From positions 248,001-312,000 of the forward strand of contig KN880434.1 in assembly GCA_000934385.1 (NCBI GenBank): a stretch of DNA of 64,000 bases, read 5' to 3'. The translations under genes and the position numbers were made by a program. This document shows positions 24,424-34,680 of the stretch, piece after piece (within the stretch, counting starts at the first letter, position 1; each line of letters opens with the position of its first letter). This stretch comes from Cylindrobasidium torrendii FP15055 ss-10 (lineage: Eukaryota > Basidiomycota > Agaricomycetes > Agaricales > Physalacriaceae). Under the pieces are notes generated by a model. The model had not been told where the DNA came from, ran no database searches, and was given only the letters and a program-made list of their open reading frames with translations.

Positions 24424-25348
24424 TTATGCTTCGACCGCCATGGGAGCTACGTCTGGTTGTACTCGCTTCGACGGCAGATCACCAAGCACCTCCTTGCCTT
24501 CCCAGAACCTTGGAAGCTGGTCTCCCGGGACAAAGATGCGCTCGACGTTGTCCTCTGTGATTACACACATGCGAATGCAGCCACCTGAGGAGCCGTCGCG
24601 CGACATGGCCAATGCCAAAGCTATACATTATAAGCATCTCACAACAAGAGGAAGCAACAAGCGCACTATTACGGACGAAGTTGACGGTCTCGTCGCGGCC
24701 CCAGCCCTCTTGGAAGGTAGCATCGCAGTAACCATAGACATATGTTGACCCAGAGCCGCCAATGGCCCATGGCTGCCGGAACATTCCACCACCAAGAGGG
24801 ATGTTGTAAACACTAGGGCCGACATCCTTGTCCCATCCAGCAACAATAATACCTGCACTAAGATTGTCCTTGTTCTCGTAGCAAAGCTTCTGGAAGAGGG
24901 ATGCCGCGGTGTGCACGGGAGGTGGGGCACCAGAGGTTTGACTGAAAGATAATGAGGGCAAATACGCAGGCCGTCACACAGGGAAACATACGCGTGCATT
25001 TGAAGATAGTAGTGTACAATGTCCGCAACAGCTTGAGTGTCCGCTGCAGATCCTGACCGACAGCAGTAAACGCGATCGTGAACATGCGTGAGTTTATCAG
25101 TGACACGGTTAGCCTGGATGGATGTGAATAAATGGATCCATATAGCAATGTTCACGCACGATGTAGCTTCCCATAGTCGTGCGCGAATCTGCGCCGATGA
25201 CTACGCCTCCTTCAAACTGGACTGCCATAATCGAGGTCTGCACATCTGGTCAGCGACGAACGGGGCGGCGGTGCAGCACCACACGCACTCCGAGGTTGAC
25301 CTCGCCCTTCTTAAGGTGGTTGATATCGACGCCGAATACTCTATCCAT
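24424..25348 (-). CDS. PRE3: 20S proteasome subunit beta1 (caspase-like activity)
   Basis: Catalytic beta1 subunit of the 20S core. The propeptide [20 protein letters not shown] ends at Gly, and the next exon opens with Thr-Ser-Ile-Met-Ala-Val, Thr1 being the nucleophile after autocleavage. The 51-nt intron (25288-25238) falls exactly at this Gly|Thr boundary. Further landmarks are [51 protein letters not shown], the Lys-containing segment after Ala-Asn-Arg-Val-Thr-Asp, [20 protein letters not shown], and the C-terminal [17 protein letters not shown]. Catalytic Thr1, Asp17-type and Lys33-type residues are present, so it should be active. It shares a 108-bp divergent promoter with RPN12, and PRE10 is 4.3 kb away. 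Confidence 0.97.
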
Positions 25349-25456
25349 CGCGGTGGTGAAGGTGCTAAGTAGAAAGAGAGTGTGACCGCTTTTGGAAGCT
25401 GACGCGTCAAGAGGGACACGCGTCTTTCGATTCCCGCTCCTTGACTGCACACTTCG
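25349..25456. promoter_or_regulatory. 108-bp bidirectional promoter of PRE3 and RPN12
   Basis: Between the two start codons lie the 10-bp palindrome TGACGCGTCA (25400-25409) and, 9 bp farther, CGCGTCT within ACGCGTCT (25418-25425). The promoter of PRE10 has GACGCGTCA and CGCGTCT in the same order and almost the same spacing. The yeast proteasome box GGTGGCAAA is absent; the closest match is GGTGGTGAA next to the PRE3 start. Co-regulation through the shared elements is inference. Confidence 0.5.
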
Positions 25457-26486
25457 ATGGCCACTTCACTCCGCTCGCTCTACGAGGAATTGAACCGCTC
25501 GTTCGCAGGGCCCAAGTCTGACTTGAAAAAATGCGGAACCCTCTTGTCGCAGCTCAAGGTCCCGCCGCCAGCAATAGCGAAATGCATTTGTTGACATTGT
25601 GTAGATTGGATTGATTGAGGCTGGGTTGCTTATTCCCCAGGGGAACGCAAATCCAGAGGATTTGATAGTTGCGCGTGCGTCCCTACTAGCTCCTTTATTC
25701 TATCTTTCTGATGTCTTGTAGGGGACATATTGGAGGTTGGTGCTATCTGGAGTATTCGTTCGCGCGACGAGGCATCCTTCGACCGCTACTTCTCTCAGCT
25801 TCTGACATTCTACACCGACTACGCGTACGGATCACGCTTCCTCATTTCCCATTACCGTCTGAATGCATCCCAGTTCTGCTCTCCCGCCGTCGAAGCGCGA
25901 ATACCCCATCCGTGGACTCAATCTTACCCGGCTGCTTACCCAGAACCGTATCGCTGACTTCCACACTACACTCGAGAGTCTGCCTATACCAGCGGATGCC
26001 ATTGGCGACAACCCCTACATTGCACATCCCGTCAATCTTGAGCGCTGGCTCATGGAGGGTAGCTACCACAAAGTCTGGAATGCGCGTACGGGTGCCCCAG
26101 CAGAAGAGTACAAGTACTTTATTGAGAGTCTCATTGGAACCATTCGGTGTGTATTCTCTTTGCAACTTGTTGACTTGCGCTAAACCATATCAGCAATGAG
26201 ATTGCCAGTTGTGAGGAGGCGGCGTACACGACTTTGCCAATGAAGGATGCCGCATTATTATTGTTCTTCGACACACCATCAGAATTGTTGACATTCGCAC
26301 AGAAGGTATGAGCACAATAACCGTGTATGCGTTGCGCTCACATTATATCAGCGAGGATGGCAAATCGACCTCACTGGCCAGACAATAACCTTCGCACGAA
26401 AGGATGAGGAAAAGAAGGAATTTCCCACGGAACGCCTCATCCAGTCCTCTCTTCTATACGCGCGGGAGCTCGAGCAAATTGTATAA
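25457..26486 (+). CDS. RPN12: 26S proteasome regulatory subunit Rpn12 (lid)
   Basis: Lid subunit of the 19S regulatory particle. Exon 1 encodes MATSLRSLYEELNRSFAGPK...SQLK; later exons give IGLIEAGLLIPQGNANPEDL, then VARDILEVGAIWSIRSRDEA, FDRYFSQLLTFYTDYA, LNLTRLLTQNRIADFHTTLE and PYIAHPVNLERWLMEGSYHK. The PCI-type C terminus runs EEYKYFIESLIGTIRNEIAS, LPMKDAALLLFFDTPSELLT and a final SLLYARELEQIV. The classic LNLxxLLxxNRIxxFHxxLE and YxxFMESLxxTxRNEIAxC patterns of Rpn12/PSMD8 are recognisable. About five introns. Divergent from the core subunit PRE3, so two different proteasome subcomplexes share one promoter. Confidence 0.95.
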
Positions 26487-26621
26487 TTTCATTTTCAATA
26501 ATACAAACATCCCAAAAGTGGCCGGAATGAACGACCAGGCTGGCCTTAAATAAGAGAGCTGTCGACTTGAGACAAACAAATGCTATACAAAGCGGCAAAA
26601 TTGGAAAGATACGTCTCCTAC

Positions 26622-29556
26622 TCATGTAGGTCCTAGTGGCCTCGGTGAGAGGGTGACATCCAATTTCTTCGCCAAATCTTCCACACTATCTCCCAGCGCA
26701 TTTATCCTGCTGGCACTGAGAATAGAGTGAGAAGTCACGCCCGAACAAAGCATGATGCACTCACTCAGAGTTTGTCCTTTTGCCTATTTCAAAGGCTTCG
26801 TGTGGACCCAACCAGGCGCTGTCACCGTTCTTCGCTTTCCACGCCTTCTCCTTCTCCAGCATGACTTGCAGCTCCGGTAGGATACGTTTGTATTCCCTAT
26901 ACATCTAGACCAATCATCAGCATTCCTCAGAAGAGGCGCAAACTGAAAAAAAAACTTACTGTCGCGACGCGATTCCCTAATGCTAGTTCATCATGCTTAC
27001 TTGCTCCCTCTACATCCCTCTTGATCCTCTTTAATTCGTCAAACCACTTCTTCTCCTCTTCGCTTAACTCTGGGCTTGCGTTATCGATCATGCTTTGCAG
27101 TGTCCTGTTTGCTTTGGCCATAAGAGCTGCATGCCCCTCCCGAATGTTCTTCACTCGTTCTTCAGTCTCTTGTCGCTTCTTATTTCGGAGAGCATCCACG
27201 CGGCCTTGTAGTTCGCGCGCCTTGTCACAAAGCCTTGCCATTTCACCGCGTTGGAGGCGCATTCGATTCATCGTTTCCTCACTGCCCAACTCGACGTCTC
27301 GAATTTGTGATTGCAGCTTGGTCACCACGGTGGCAAGATAGCGTAGTGTCTCCGGCGTGAGCATAAATGGTTGGGAGGGATTGCTCGGCTTCGGCAGAGC
27401 GAGCACTTCATTAGAAGGGAGACCGTGTCGAGAAAGCACGGCGGGAATTTTGAACGGCTCCGAAATAAGAGAGACGTAGGGTTTGGGGCCATCAACAGGT
27501 TTAAGCCATTTTTGCTTGATGATTGTCGAAGGGGTTGACGCCGATCCAGTCGGTTCAGGTGTCGCAGGGTATGCAGCACCAGGCGTCGAAATGGGTGCCA
27601 AAGAGGACGCCTCTGTGCGCAAGTTTAGCGTAAGCGGCACAACCCTCATTGCCGAGGTTAGTACCAAGATGCTATAAGAAATGTAGACATTGTCTGGTAA
27701 GGTGACAGCAATGACGGGGTTCGAACATCTGCAACATATTAGTAGTAGAAGTTTGACAACGCTGGAGACGAACTGGCGATCCATTGAGTAGGTCGAAAGC
27801 AATAACTGGACAGCAGCCCCAGTGTTCTTCTCCAGTTCCACGGTAAGAGCACCCTGGCTCTCATCCTTCAATGCGCGCGTCAAACTATCCATCACAGGTC
27901 CAAGGTGAACAACATGCACCCCAAAGGCGTGGTAGAGATATAGCGTGTCATCATGCATAGGATCAATCACAAACACTGGGTGATTGACTTGGAGCAGTTT
28001 CAGTATAGACGGGTGTTCTGCTTCTGCGTTGGGGAAAACGGAGTTGAGCAACTGGGAGATGAGCCCAAGGTCGATTGTCTCGAAAACCGCAAGCATGGGA
28101 GGATCATCAGCTCGCATCTGACGAACTGATATTCAGACAAAGTTGTGCAAAAGCAGAATCGCAACACCCACCCTGTTTGTATCCCACCGTGCTTCGACTT
28201 TCTCCACGTCCAAGCATACGTCAACTCGACCATCCTGGAAGGAGACTACTACTATGCCAAGGTGTCCGGTTTCCGTGCCATCTTCATCATATCCACTTGG
28301 GGCATCGTCCGAAAATGTTACATAGACAATATCTGTGGCATTTCCACCAGGGGAGTCTTCAAGCATCGGCGGCTGAGGAGTGAGCACGAGAGGCCCTTGT
28401 CGTGAGGGAGAGGCCTTGACGGTTCGGGGCGGATGGACGCGAATGTTGACGGAAGCGGCCTCGTCGATATTTGTTTCCACTGGTAGTTGCTTCTTTAATG
28501 CATCGACATACTTTTGTTGATAATCGTAAGTAACGCCAATAGTGCTTACGCCCCCTTCGTCGAGAAGGGTCCGCTTTGCCTGGATGAAGCATTCGAGGGA
28601 GCGCACATATGAGGAAGGGACTGATCTAGTTTAATGTCAGAATTGCAGTGACTGAGAACTCAATGCGACTGACGCGTTTCTTGGGAGGTAGGGACATATG
28701 GCATAGATGTCACCTGATTTCATGACACCGTATATTGTGAGCGGGCCCCAGTCTCCGCGGCCCTTGCCCAGTGTAAACGACGCAGCTTCGTAGTCGTCTG
28801 TGTCGGCGCTTGCAGCGCTGAACCCTCGTCTTCGAGGACGTTCGGGAACGAAAGAGAGAATTTGTTGAGGTTCCTCTGCATCCACAGATATGTCATATTC
28901 GCGGATGCGTCCATCGACTGTGAGCACAAGAAGTGTAGTCCCCGCATCTCCCCAAGGATGCCAGTCCACTTTGGCTACTGCGGGAGATGAACGTGTTGCA
29001 TGAGTGTTCTGGCCAATTTGAACTGCTCTGAACGGGAATAAGCGGCGTCGCCTGGAATGACAGGGATACCCACTTGCAATCCAATTTCTCTGGTACAAGT
29101 CGTGAAAAGCCCGGGCGTGGAAGTACGATGATTGCAACCTGGGTTGCACCTGCAACTGCAAGGAGCTTTCCAGTCGGATTCAACGCAATCTGGTGAATGT
29201 CGAACTGGACATTCGGCACCCATAACGTCTGAAGGACTGTGAATACGGCCCAGGAGCAAAGACGCGATCGAACACACCTTATACTGCAGATCCCCTTTCG
29301 ACTTTGTATCCCCCAAACTGGTCATTCGAATCTCTTTCCCGACTGCCACTATGAGGTCCGAGTCGCGAAGTAACATGACTTGACGTTTTCCAGACGCAAG
29401 GATCTCATCCTGAGAATAGGATTCGGATTCGGTGAATCTGGAAATTGTGTTCGTCGACAATTCCAGTATGCTCTGGCTTCCACTCGCGTCCAGCCGTCCC
29501 GGAAACGCGTTCGGAAGAGAAAAAATCGGATGTGAGCTCAACGCGTCCATACTCAT
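26622..29556 (-). CDS. NUP82: Nucleoporin Nup82/Nup88
   Basis: Cytoplasmic-side nuclear pore protein that anchors mRNA-export factors. The N-terminal beta-propeller is visible in MSMDALSSHPIFSLPNAFPG, RQVMLLRDSDLIVAVGKEIR, IHQIALNPTGKLLAVAGATQ, VDWHPWGDAGTTLLVLTVDG and a RIREYDISVDAEEPQQILSF blade, then DWGPLTIYGVMKSGDIYAIC. The C-terminal half is a long coiled coil (roughly the last 250 residues: TPETLRYLATVVTKLQSQIR ... EEEKKWFDELKRIKRDVEGA ... ARINALGDSVEDLAKKLDV), as in Nup88/Nup82, which trimerises with Nup159 and Nsp1. About seven introns. It is divergent from PRE10 (128 bp apart) and convergent with RPN12. Confidence 0.85.
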
Positions 29557-29684
29557 AGTGGCGGCAGGAGCGTAAGTTCCGTTTTGGGATATAATGATGG
29601 AATTAAAAATGGGTCAAGATATATCCAAAAAAGGAACTTAGATCTCGACGCGTCACTGACTTGCGCGTCTCTCTGCAAGCAACC
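29557..29684. promoter_or_regulatory. 128-bp bidirectional promoter of NUP82 and PRE10
   Basis: Contains GACGCGTCA at 29647-29655 and CGCGTCT at 29664-29670, the same two words and order as in the PRE3-RPN12 promoter, 38 bp before the PRE10 start. An inverted pair TAAGTTCC / GGAACTTA brackets the A-rich centre of the region. Confidence 0.5.
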
Positions 29685-30724
29685 ATGACCTCCATCGGCA
29701 CAGGCTACGATCTCTCTGCGAGTACATACTCTCCAGATGGCAGGATATTCCAGGTATGCTTAGGATCAGCCGTGATGTACCCATCTTGACGCGGAAAGTG
29801 TAGGTCGAATACGCAAACAAGGCAGTCGAAAACTCTGGGTAGATATCATCCTGCATCCCCCCCACCCACTTTGAGTTGAGAATGGAACAGCACTGCAATT
29901 GGACTTCGTGTAAAGGATGGAATTGTCTTTGCCGTCGAGAAGCTTGTACACTCCAAGCTGCTGGTCCCAGGCGCGAACAGACGCATTATGACTGTGGACA
30001 GACATGTCGGTCTGGTGTGTACACAATCCCATGAATGCTCCTAGTCCTCAACCTACTTCAGGCGACAGCAGGATTCTTGGCTGATGGCAGAACCATTGCT
30101 ACTCGCGCAAGAGATGAGTCTGCCGGGTACCGTCAAACATATCTCACACCGCCTCCACTGAAGGCTCGTCTACTCCCTATCCACGTCGCTATTTCATTCT
30201 CAGCCTGTTACAGACACTGGCAGACCGCCTGGGACTATATGTCCAAGCATACACGCTATACAGCTCGGTCCGTCCATTCGGTATCAGCACAATCCTTGGA
30301 TCTGTAGACAAGGACGGTCCCCAACTTTATGTGATTGAGCCCAGTGGTGTTTTCTTTGTATGTTGACATCTCACCCACCCTTCATCTGTATGCTCAATCG
30401 TTTCAAGGGCTACCATGGTGCTGCTGTTGGCAAGGGTCGGCAGCTGGCAAAGACTGAACTCGAGAAGATTGATCTCGCCAACATTTCCACGCGACAAGCT
30501 GTGAAGGAGGCTGCACGCATGTATGGCTAATCTGCTCTTTCCTCGTGACTTGCTGACTCTCGTGCAGCATTTATCTTGTGCACGACGACGCGAAGGAGAA
30601 AGAGTTCGAACTCGAAATGTCCTGGATTGGAGATGAGTCCAATGGTCTGCACCAGCCTGTGCCCAAGGACCTGTTTGACGAAGCAGAGAAAGCAGCCAAG
30701 GAATCGTTGGAGAACTTTGAGTAA
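29685..30724 (+). CDS. PRE10: 20S proteasome subunit alpha7 (PSMA3 type)
   Basis: Alpha-ring subunit of the 20S core. It starts [20 protein letters not shown] with the alpha-subunit N-terminal signature, then [14 protein letters not shown] across the first intron, [75 protein letters not shown] and [20 protein letters not shown], ending with ESLENFE. Several introns of 50-80 nt. The GxxDGR signature, the RxxVx...YxQxYTLY region and the acidic C terminus point to alpha7/Pre10 rather than another alpha subunit. Convergent with the second ACS transporter. Confidence 0.95.
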
Positions 30725-30905
30725 TTGGGTAGTAGCCAGGCTGGTCTTGATTTGCTCAACAAGGACTTGTTGTACTCAAACTGCAGCGTTTGCATGGTCC
30801 TTTCTTTCCATCGCTCAAGGACAGGGTGTTGCAACGTAGTTATTACATTGCACTTATAATCAAATCGAAATACTGTATAATACATGGAGATATCGTGAAA
30901 AACAT

Positions 30906-32995
30906 TCAGTAAACATACCGGACTGAGAAATGGTAAGCTTTCTGCATTGCGAGTCAACACAAAAGACGTACACTCTGGGTTCTGCCAGTCGGTGAGATCG
31001 TCAAATGCGTGCTTGTGCTCGATGCGCTCGGAGGGCTCGTTGGCGTCTGCGACATCGGTCGCAGCACCAGCAGCGCGTCTCTTGAGGACATTGAGGCGCA
31101 TGAGACGTGCGCGGAGGAAGATGATTGCGCCGAGTTGGATGGCATACATGATAATGTGGGTCACCCATGCACGGTAGTACCCAGGGCTATCCCGAGCCTG
31201 GAATACCTGGGGCCCGATTGCATTTCCCACGGCCCAAGCACTACAAAGGGATCAGCACGCGACATTGACGTGATGCCAAACAAACGCACATGAAGACCAA
31301 AGTTGATGCAACGACTTGCTTGCTGCGACCACCAACGTTTCCGGACATGACAGAGAGGTTAAGAGTTGCCACAGCGCCGAATCCTTGGGTGCAGTAGAAT
31401 GCGATAAGCAGGCCGACCTTGGTGGCAGGGCTGATGCGGACGGTCATGAAGGCAATGGTTCCCGCAATGTTCGGTAGTGTGAAAATCTATAACTGCTATA
31501 AGTATGGTTTCGGAACAGGGAATGTGCAACGTACGAATGCCAGGACAAGTCTCTGGTTGAAGCGTTTCGACAAGTAGGCAGCGCTGAACAGGAAAGACAT
31601 GATGATAGCGCCTTGTGCAATGGCGAGCAGATACGTCTGCAGACGGGTGAAGCCAAACTCAGTCAGGATAATGTTGGAAAATGCGCCGATTCCGCCAGTA
31701 GGGAGCGCATTGGTGAAGGAGATCAGCGTAACGGACCAAACGGTGAGGTCCTTGAATGCCTCGACTGTGGAAGTTTGATAATCAGCGGCTTGCGCAAGAC
31801 GGAAGATTGGTTTACGAACATGCTTGCTCCTTCTTGAATTCCCTGTTTTGGATACCGGTGTCGTTCTTTCTTACGCGCTCCGCGATAAGGTGGCGGTCCT
31901 CTTCGCTCCAGCAGGTTGCACGCATAGGAGAGTCAGGCAACCACCAGAGGACAAATATTCCCCACGCAAAAGTGAGGCATCCAAGAAGTGTGAAGAGAAT
32001 CTGCCAGTTCTTGATGGCGGCGCCGTCGATTTGGGAGATACCGTATGCGATGAGACCACCGACGCATTGTTGGAAGCCGTTCATGGAGTAGAAAGAGCCG
32101 ATGACAAGGGCCTGTTCCTCACGAGTGTACCACATCGTAGAGAGAAGAACAAATGCGGGCTGGCAGACACACTCGAACATTCCGAGGAGAGTGCGGACGA
32201 TGACGAGACCAGCAAAGTTGTGGCAGGCCGCGGTGCATGCGAGAACGGCTCCCCATGCTGCAATACTACACAATCGACGATAAGTAAAGTGAAAGAAGAG
32301 GAAGTTAGGATGGGTGACGCACTTGAAAGATAGGTACTTCGCCACTGGAAGCCGTTGAAGGAGTCGATTCGTAGGGAACTCCCACACAAGAATAGCAATG
32401 TACACTAGCAAAGGACTTGTCTTAGTATTCTTCCGAGGTACCTGCGTGATTCACTTACCGCATGTTGTGAGCCAAGCGTACTGCTGGCCAACGAGGTGTG
32501 TGTCTTGGACTATGCCCATGATAGACGCGAAATTGATGGTCCTGCCAATGTATTAGAAAAACAGAGCATGAGGCTAGACAGATTGCAATAGTACCCTTTG
32601 TCCAGAGCCTGTGCGACTAAGCAGGGCTGTTAGTAAGATCCCGACGGAGGGAAGGGCAATGCACATACAGTATGTGATAACCATGACTAGCTAAATCATC
32701 GACAAAGTCAGCTCTGACCAAGATGAAAAGTCAAAGGTACTCACCAACACCCGCTTGTGGACCATCCAGCGGAGACGTTTGTTCGTTGCCTCATCGATTT
32801 CGACTGGGCCTTGGGATGAGAAGAAGTTGGCGACCTCATTGTCGATGCCCGCTGGAGGCGCTGGACCATGGTGAGAAACATGGGACATGAGGGATAATAC
32901 CGCGCACCTTGTCCGACAGTGTCCCCGCTACGTATGGATCCCTTCTCAGCTGCGTCTTCGTAGCGCTCGACAACGGCTTTGGAATCCGGCGACAT
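30906..32995 (-). CDS. MFS transporter of the ACS family, Dal5-like
   Basis: Plasma-membrane permease with about 12 helices and a hydrophilic N terminus (MSPDSKAVVERYEDAAEKGS...). Pieces after splicing include ALDKGTINFASIMGIVQDT (the LDRxxI-type motif after helix 1, here LDKGTI), YAWLTTCVYIAILVWEFPTN, VIVRTLLGMFECVCQPAFVL, MWYTREEQALVIGSFYSMNG, SVTLISFTNALPTGGIGAFS, GTIAFMTVRISPATKVGLLI, and the C-terminal DDLTDWQNPEFRYVY, a signature of Dal5-type fungal allantoate/carboxylate permeases. The last intron is needed to reach that ending. The ACS family also holds hexuronate carriers of the bacterial ExuT type. It is divergent from a GH105 enzyme, so uptake of acidic sugar fragments from pectin is a fair hypothesis. 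Substrate not shown. Confidence 0.93.
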
Positions 32996-33297
32996 GGTCC
33001 TGCAAAGAGTGGTAGCTGGAGAAGCACGGAGAATTGTGAGATCAGAAGGAGACTTTTATACCAGCTCGAGGCCGTGGTAGAGGTGTTCCTGAGGCGCTCA
33101 ACTGACCAGGTTCTTTCTATCTTCCGATTCGAAATCCCGTCGTGCCATGGGGTCAACCCCGCATTGCGCAAATGCCCCACTGAGCACGGGCCGGCCGCGG
33201 CGGACGGAGTCGAGCGGCCCGAAGCCAGGGCAGCCTACTTAAAGTCATGTCAGGTCCTGATTCAACGAATTTACTGTTTCTTACATCCGTCTCAGCA
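32996..33297. promoter_or_regulatory. 302-bp divergent promoter of the ACS transporter and the GH105 gene
   Basis: The only intergenic sequence for both genes. It contains a GC-rich block with CGGCCGCGGCGGACGG (about 33191-33206) that could hold CGG half-sites of zinc-cluster activators, and TATA-like words near either end. Shared substrate induction is inference. Confidence 0.4.
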
Positions 33298-34680
33298 ATG
33301 TCGACTAGGAATATTCAACCGAAGAAGGTGGGGCTCAGTTGGTCGTTGAATTCCGGAAATTCCATGTTGACGATGGCGATAATGATATGAAGGTCGCGAC
33401 AATCGAGAGCATTCGCTCTCTTATCCACTGCCTCGTCAATATCAAGGATGAGACTGGCGAGTTCCTGATGCCTTTGGCGGACGGTAGAATTATAGATACA
33501 AAGGGGTGGGAAGACTGGGAGGTTTGTGTTTTAGTTGACTTGCCATAATACCTCCGACCTAAAAGAACATACAGTGGACACATGGCATTGGACTCTATGG
33601 ACTCTGGAAATTCTACGAGATCACAGGCGACCAAGAAGCGCTCGGACATGCTCAGGCATGGTTCAAAGGTCGATTCGATGTCGGGACCTCAAAGGTTCGC
33701 GCCAAGCTTTGGCAGAACGCGGTCTCGTGCTGATCCGATCGCCAGAATGTGAACACAATGTCGGTAATGTTGGCCGCCGCGTACCTTCATGAACGCAAAC
33801 TCGGCGAGTATGGCATCCACCTAGACTCGTGGGCAGAATATGTCATGCACGATATGCCAAGGACGACAGACGGCGGCCTCCAGCACATCACGTACCTCAC
33901 CGCCAACGAGGAGCAGCTCTGGGACGACACCCTCCAAATGTCCGTGATGCCATTAGCCAAGATCGGACTTGTCCTCAACCGGCCCGAGTACGTTGAAGAG
34001 GCCAAGCGCCAGTTCCTACTTCACGTCCAATATCTTCAAGACTTGGAAACTGGCCTTTGGTTCCATGGTATGCGTCCCCGTAGCTGTTGCATACATCCCA
34101 CTCTGACCCTTCGACACAGGTTGGACCTTCAAAGGTCGCCACCACTTTGGACGTGCTCGATGGGGCCGTGGAAACTGCTGGATCACCGTAGCCATTCCTG
34201 ATTTCATCGAGATGCTGCAGCTTCCTGCTACCGATGGCACTCGTCTCTTCCTCGTCACCTCACTCGTCGCTCAAATCGACGCGCTTGTCAAGTACCAGGA
34301 CCAGCAGACCGGGCTGTGGCACACCCTCATCGACGACCCGACTTCTTATTTGGAGGCGTCCTGTACCGCAGGGTTCGCTTATGGAATCCTCAAGGCCATT
34401 CGCCTGAGGTTCATTCCCAGAGAAGAGAGGTATCTTAATTGTGCAAAGAAGGCGATACAGGCGGTCTTCGATAATATCACTGCCGATGGTGAATTAAAAC
34501 TCACCTCCTTTGGAACGCCTGTATTCGACGACCTCGATGGATACAGAAAGATTCCCTTGTACGTGACCACACATACTCGACAGAATACGTCGTACTAATT
34601 TCCACGTCAGGACAAGCATGCCATACGGACAAAGCCTTGCGCTACTTGCATTGACTGAACATCTGAGGACCTTCTTGTAG
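33298..34680 (+). CDS. GH105-family unsaturated rhamnogalacturonyl hydrolase
   Basis: Removes the unsaturated galacturonic acid left at the non-reducing end of rhamnogalacturonan oligosaccharides by lyases. Exon 1 (MSTRNIQPKK) is joined to VATIESIRSLIHCLVNIKDE, then DTKGWEDWE|WTHGIGLYGLWKFYE, MSVMLAAAYLHERKLGEYGI, YVMHDMPRTTDGGLQHITYL, LWDDTLQMSVMPLAKIGLVL, LWFHG|WTFKGRHHFGRARWGRGN, QQTGLWHTLIDDPTSYLEAS and SMPYGQSLALLALTEHLRTF. These are the YteR/YesR (alpha/alpha)6-barrel landmarks; the catalytic-type Asp lies in the DDT motif of LWDDTL and the substrate Trp/His/Arg residues are present. No signal peptide, so it is probably cytosolic, which fits a partner importer next door. Several introns; intact. 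Confidence 0.93.

Noticed and set aside
23488..24748. Long overlapping plus-strand frames at 23488-24381 and 24122-24748
   Set aside because: The first is only the 3' exon frame of the 22912 gene with a false start; the second overlaps PRE3 antisense and has no family.
30571..31230. 219-codon minus-strand open frame running from the transporter into PRE10
   Set aside because: The transporter is better ended by an intron giving the NPEFRYVY terminus at 30906; the rest is antisense to PRE10.
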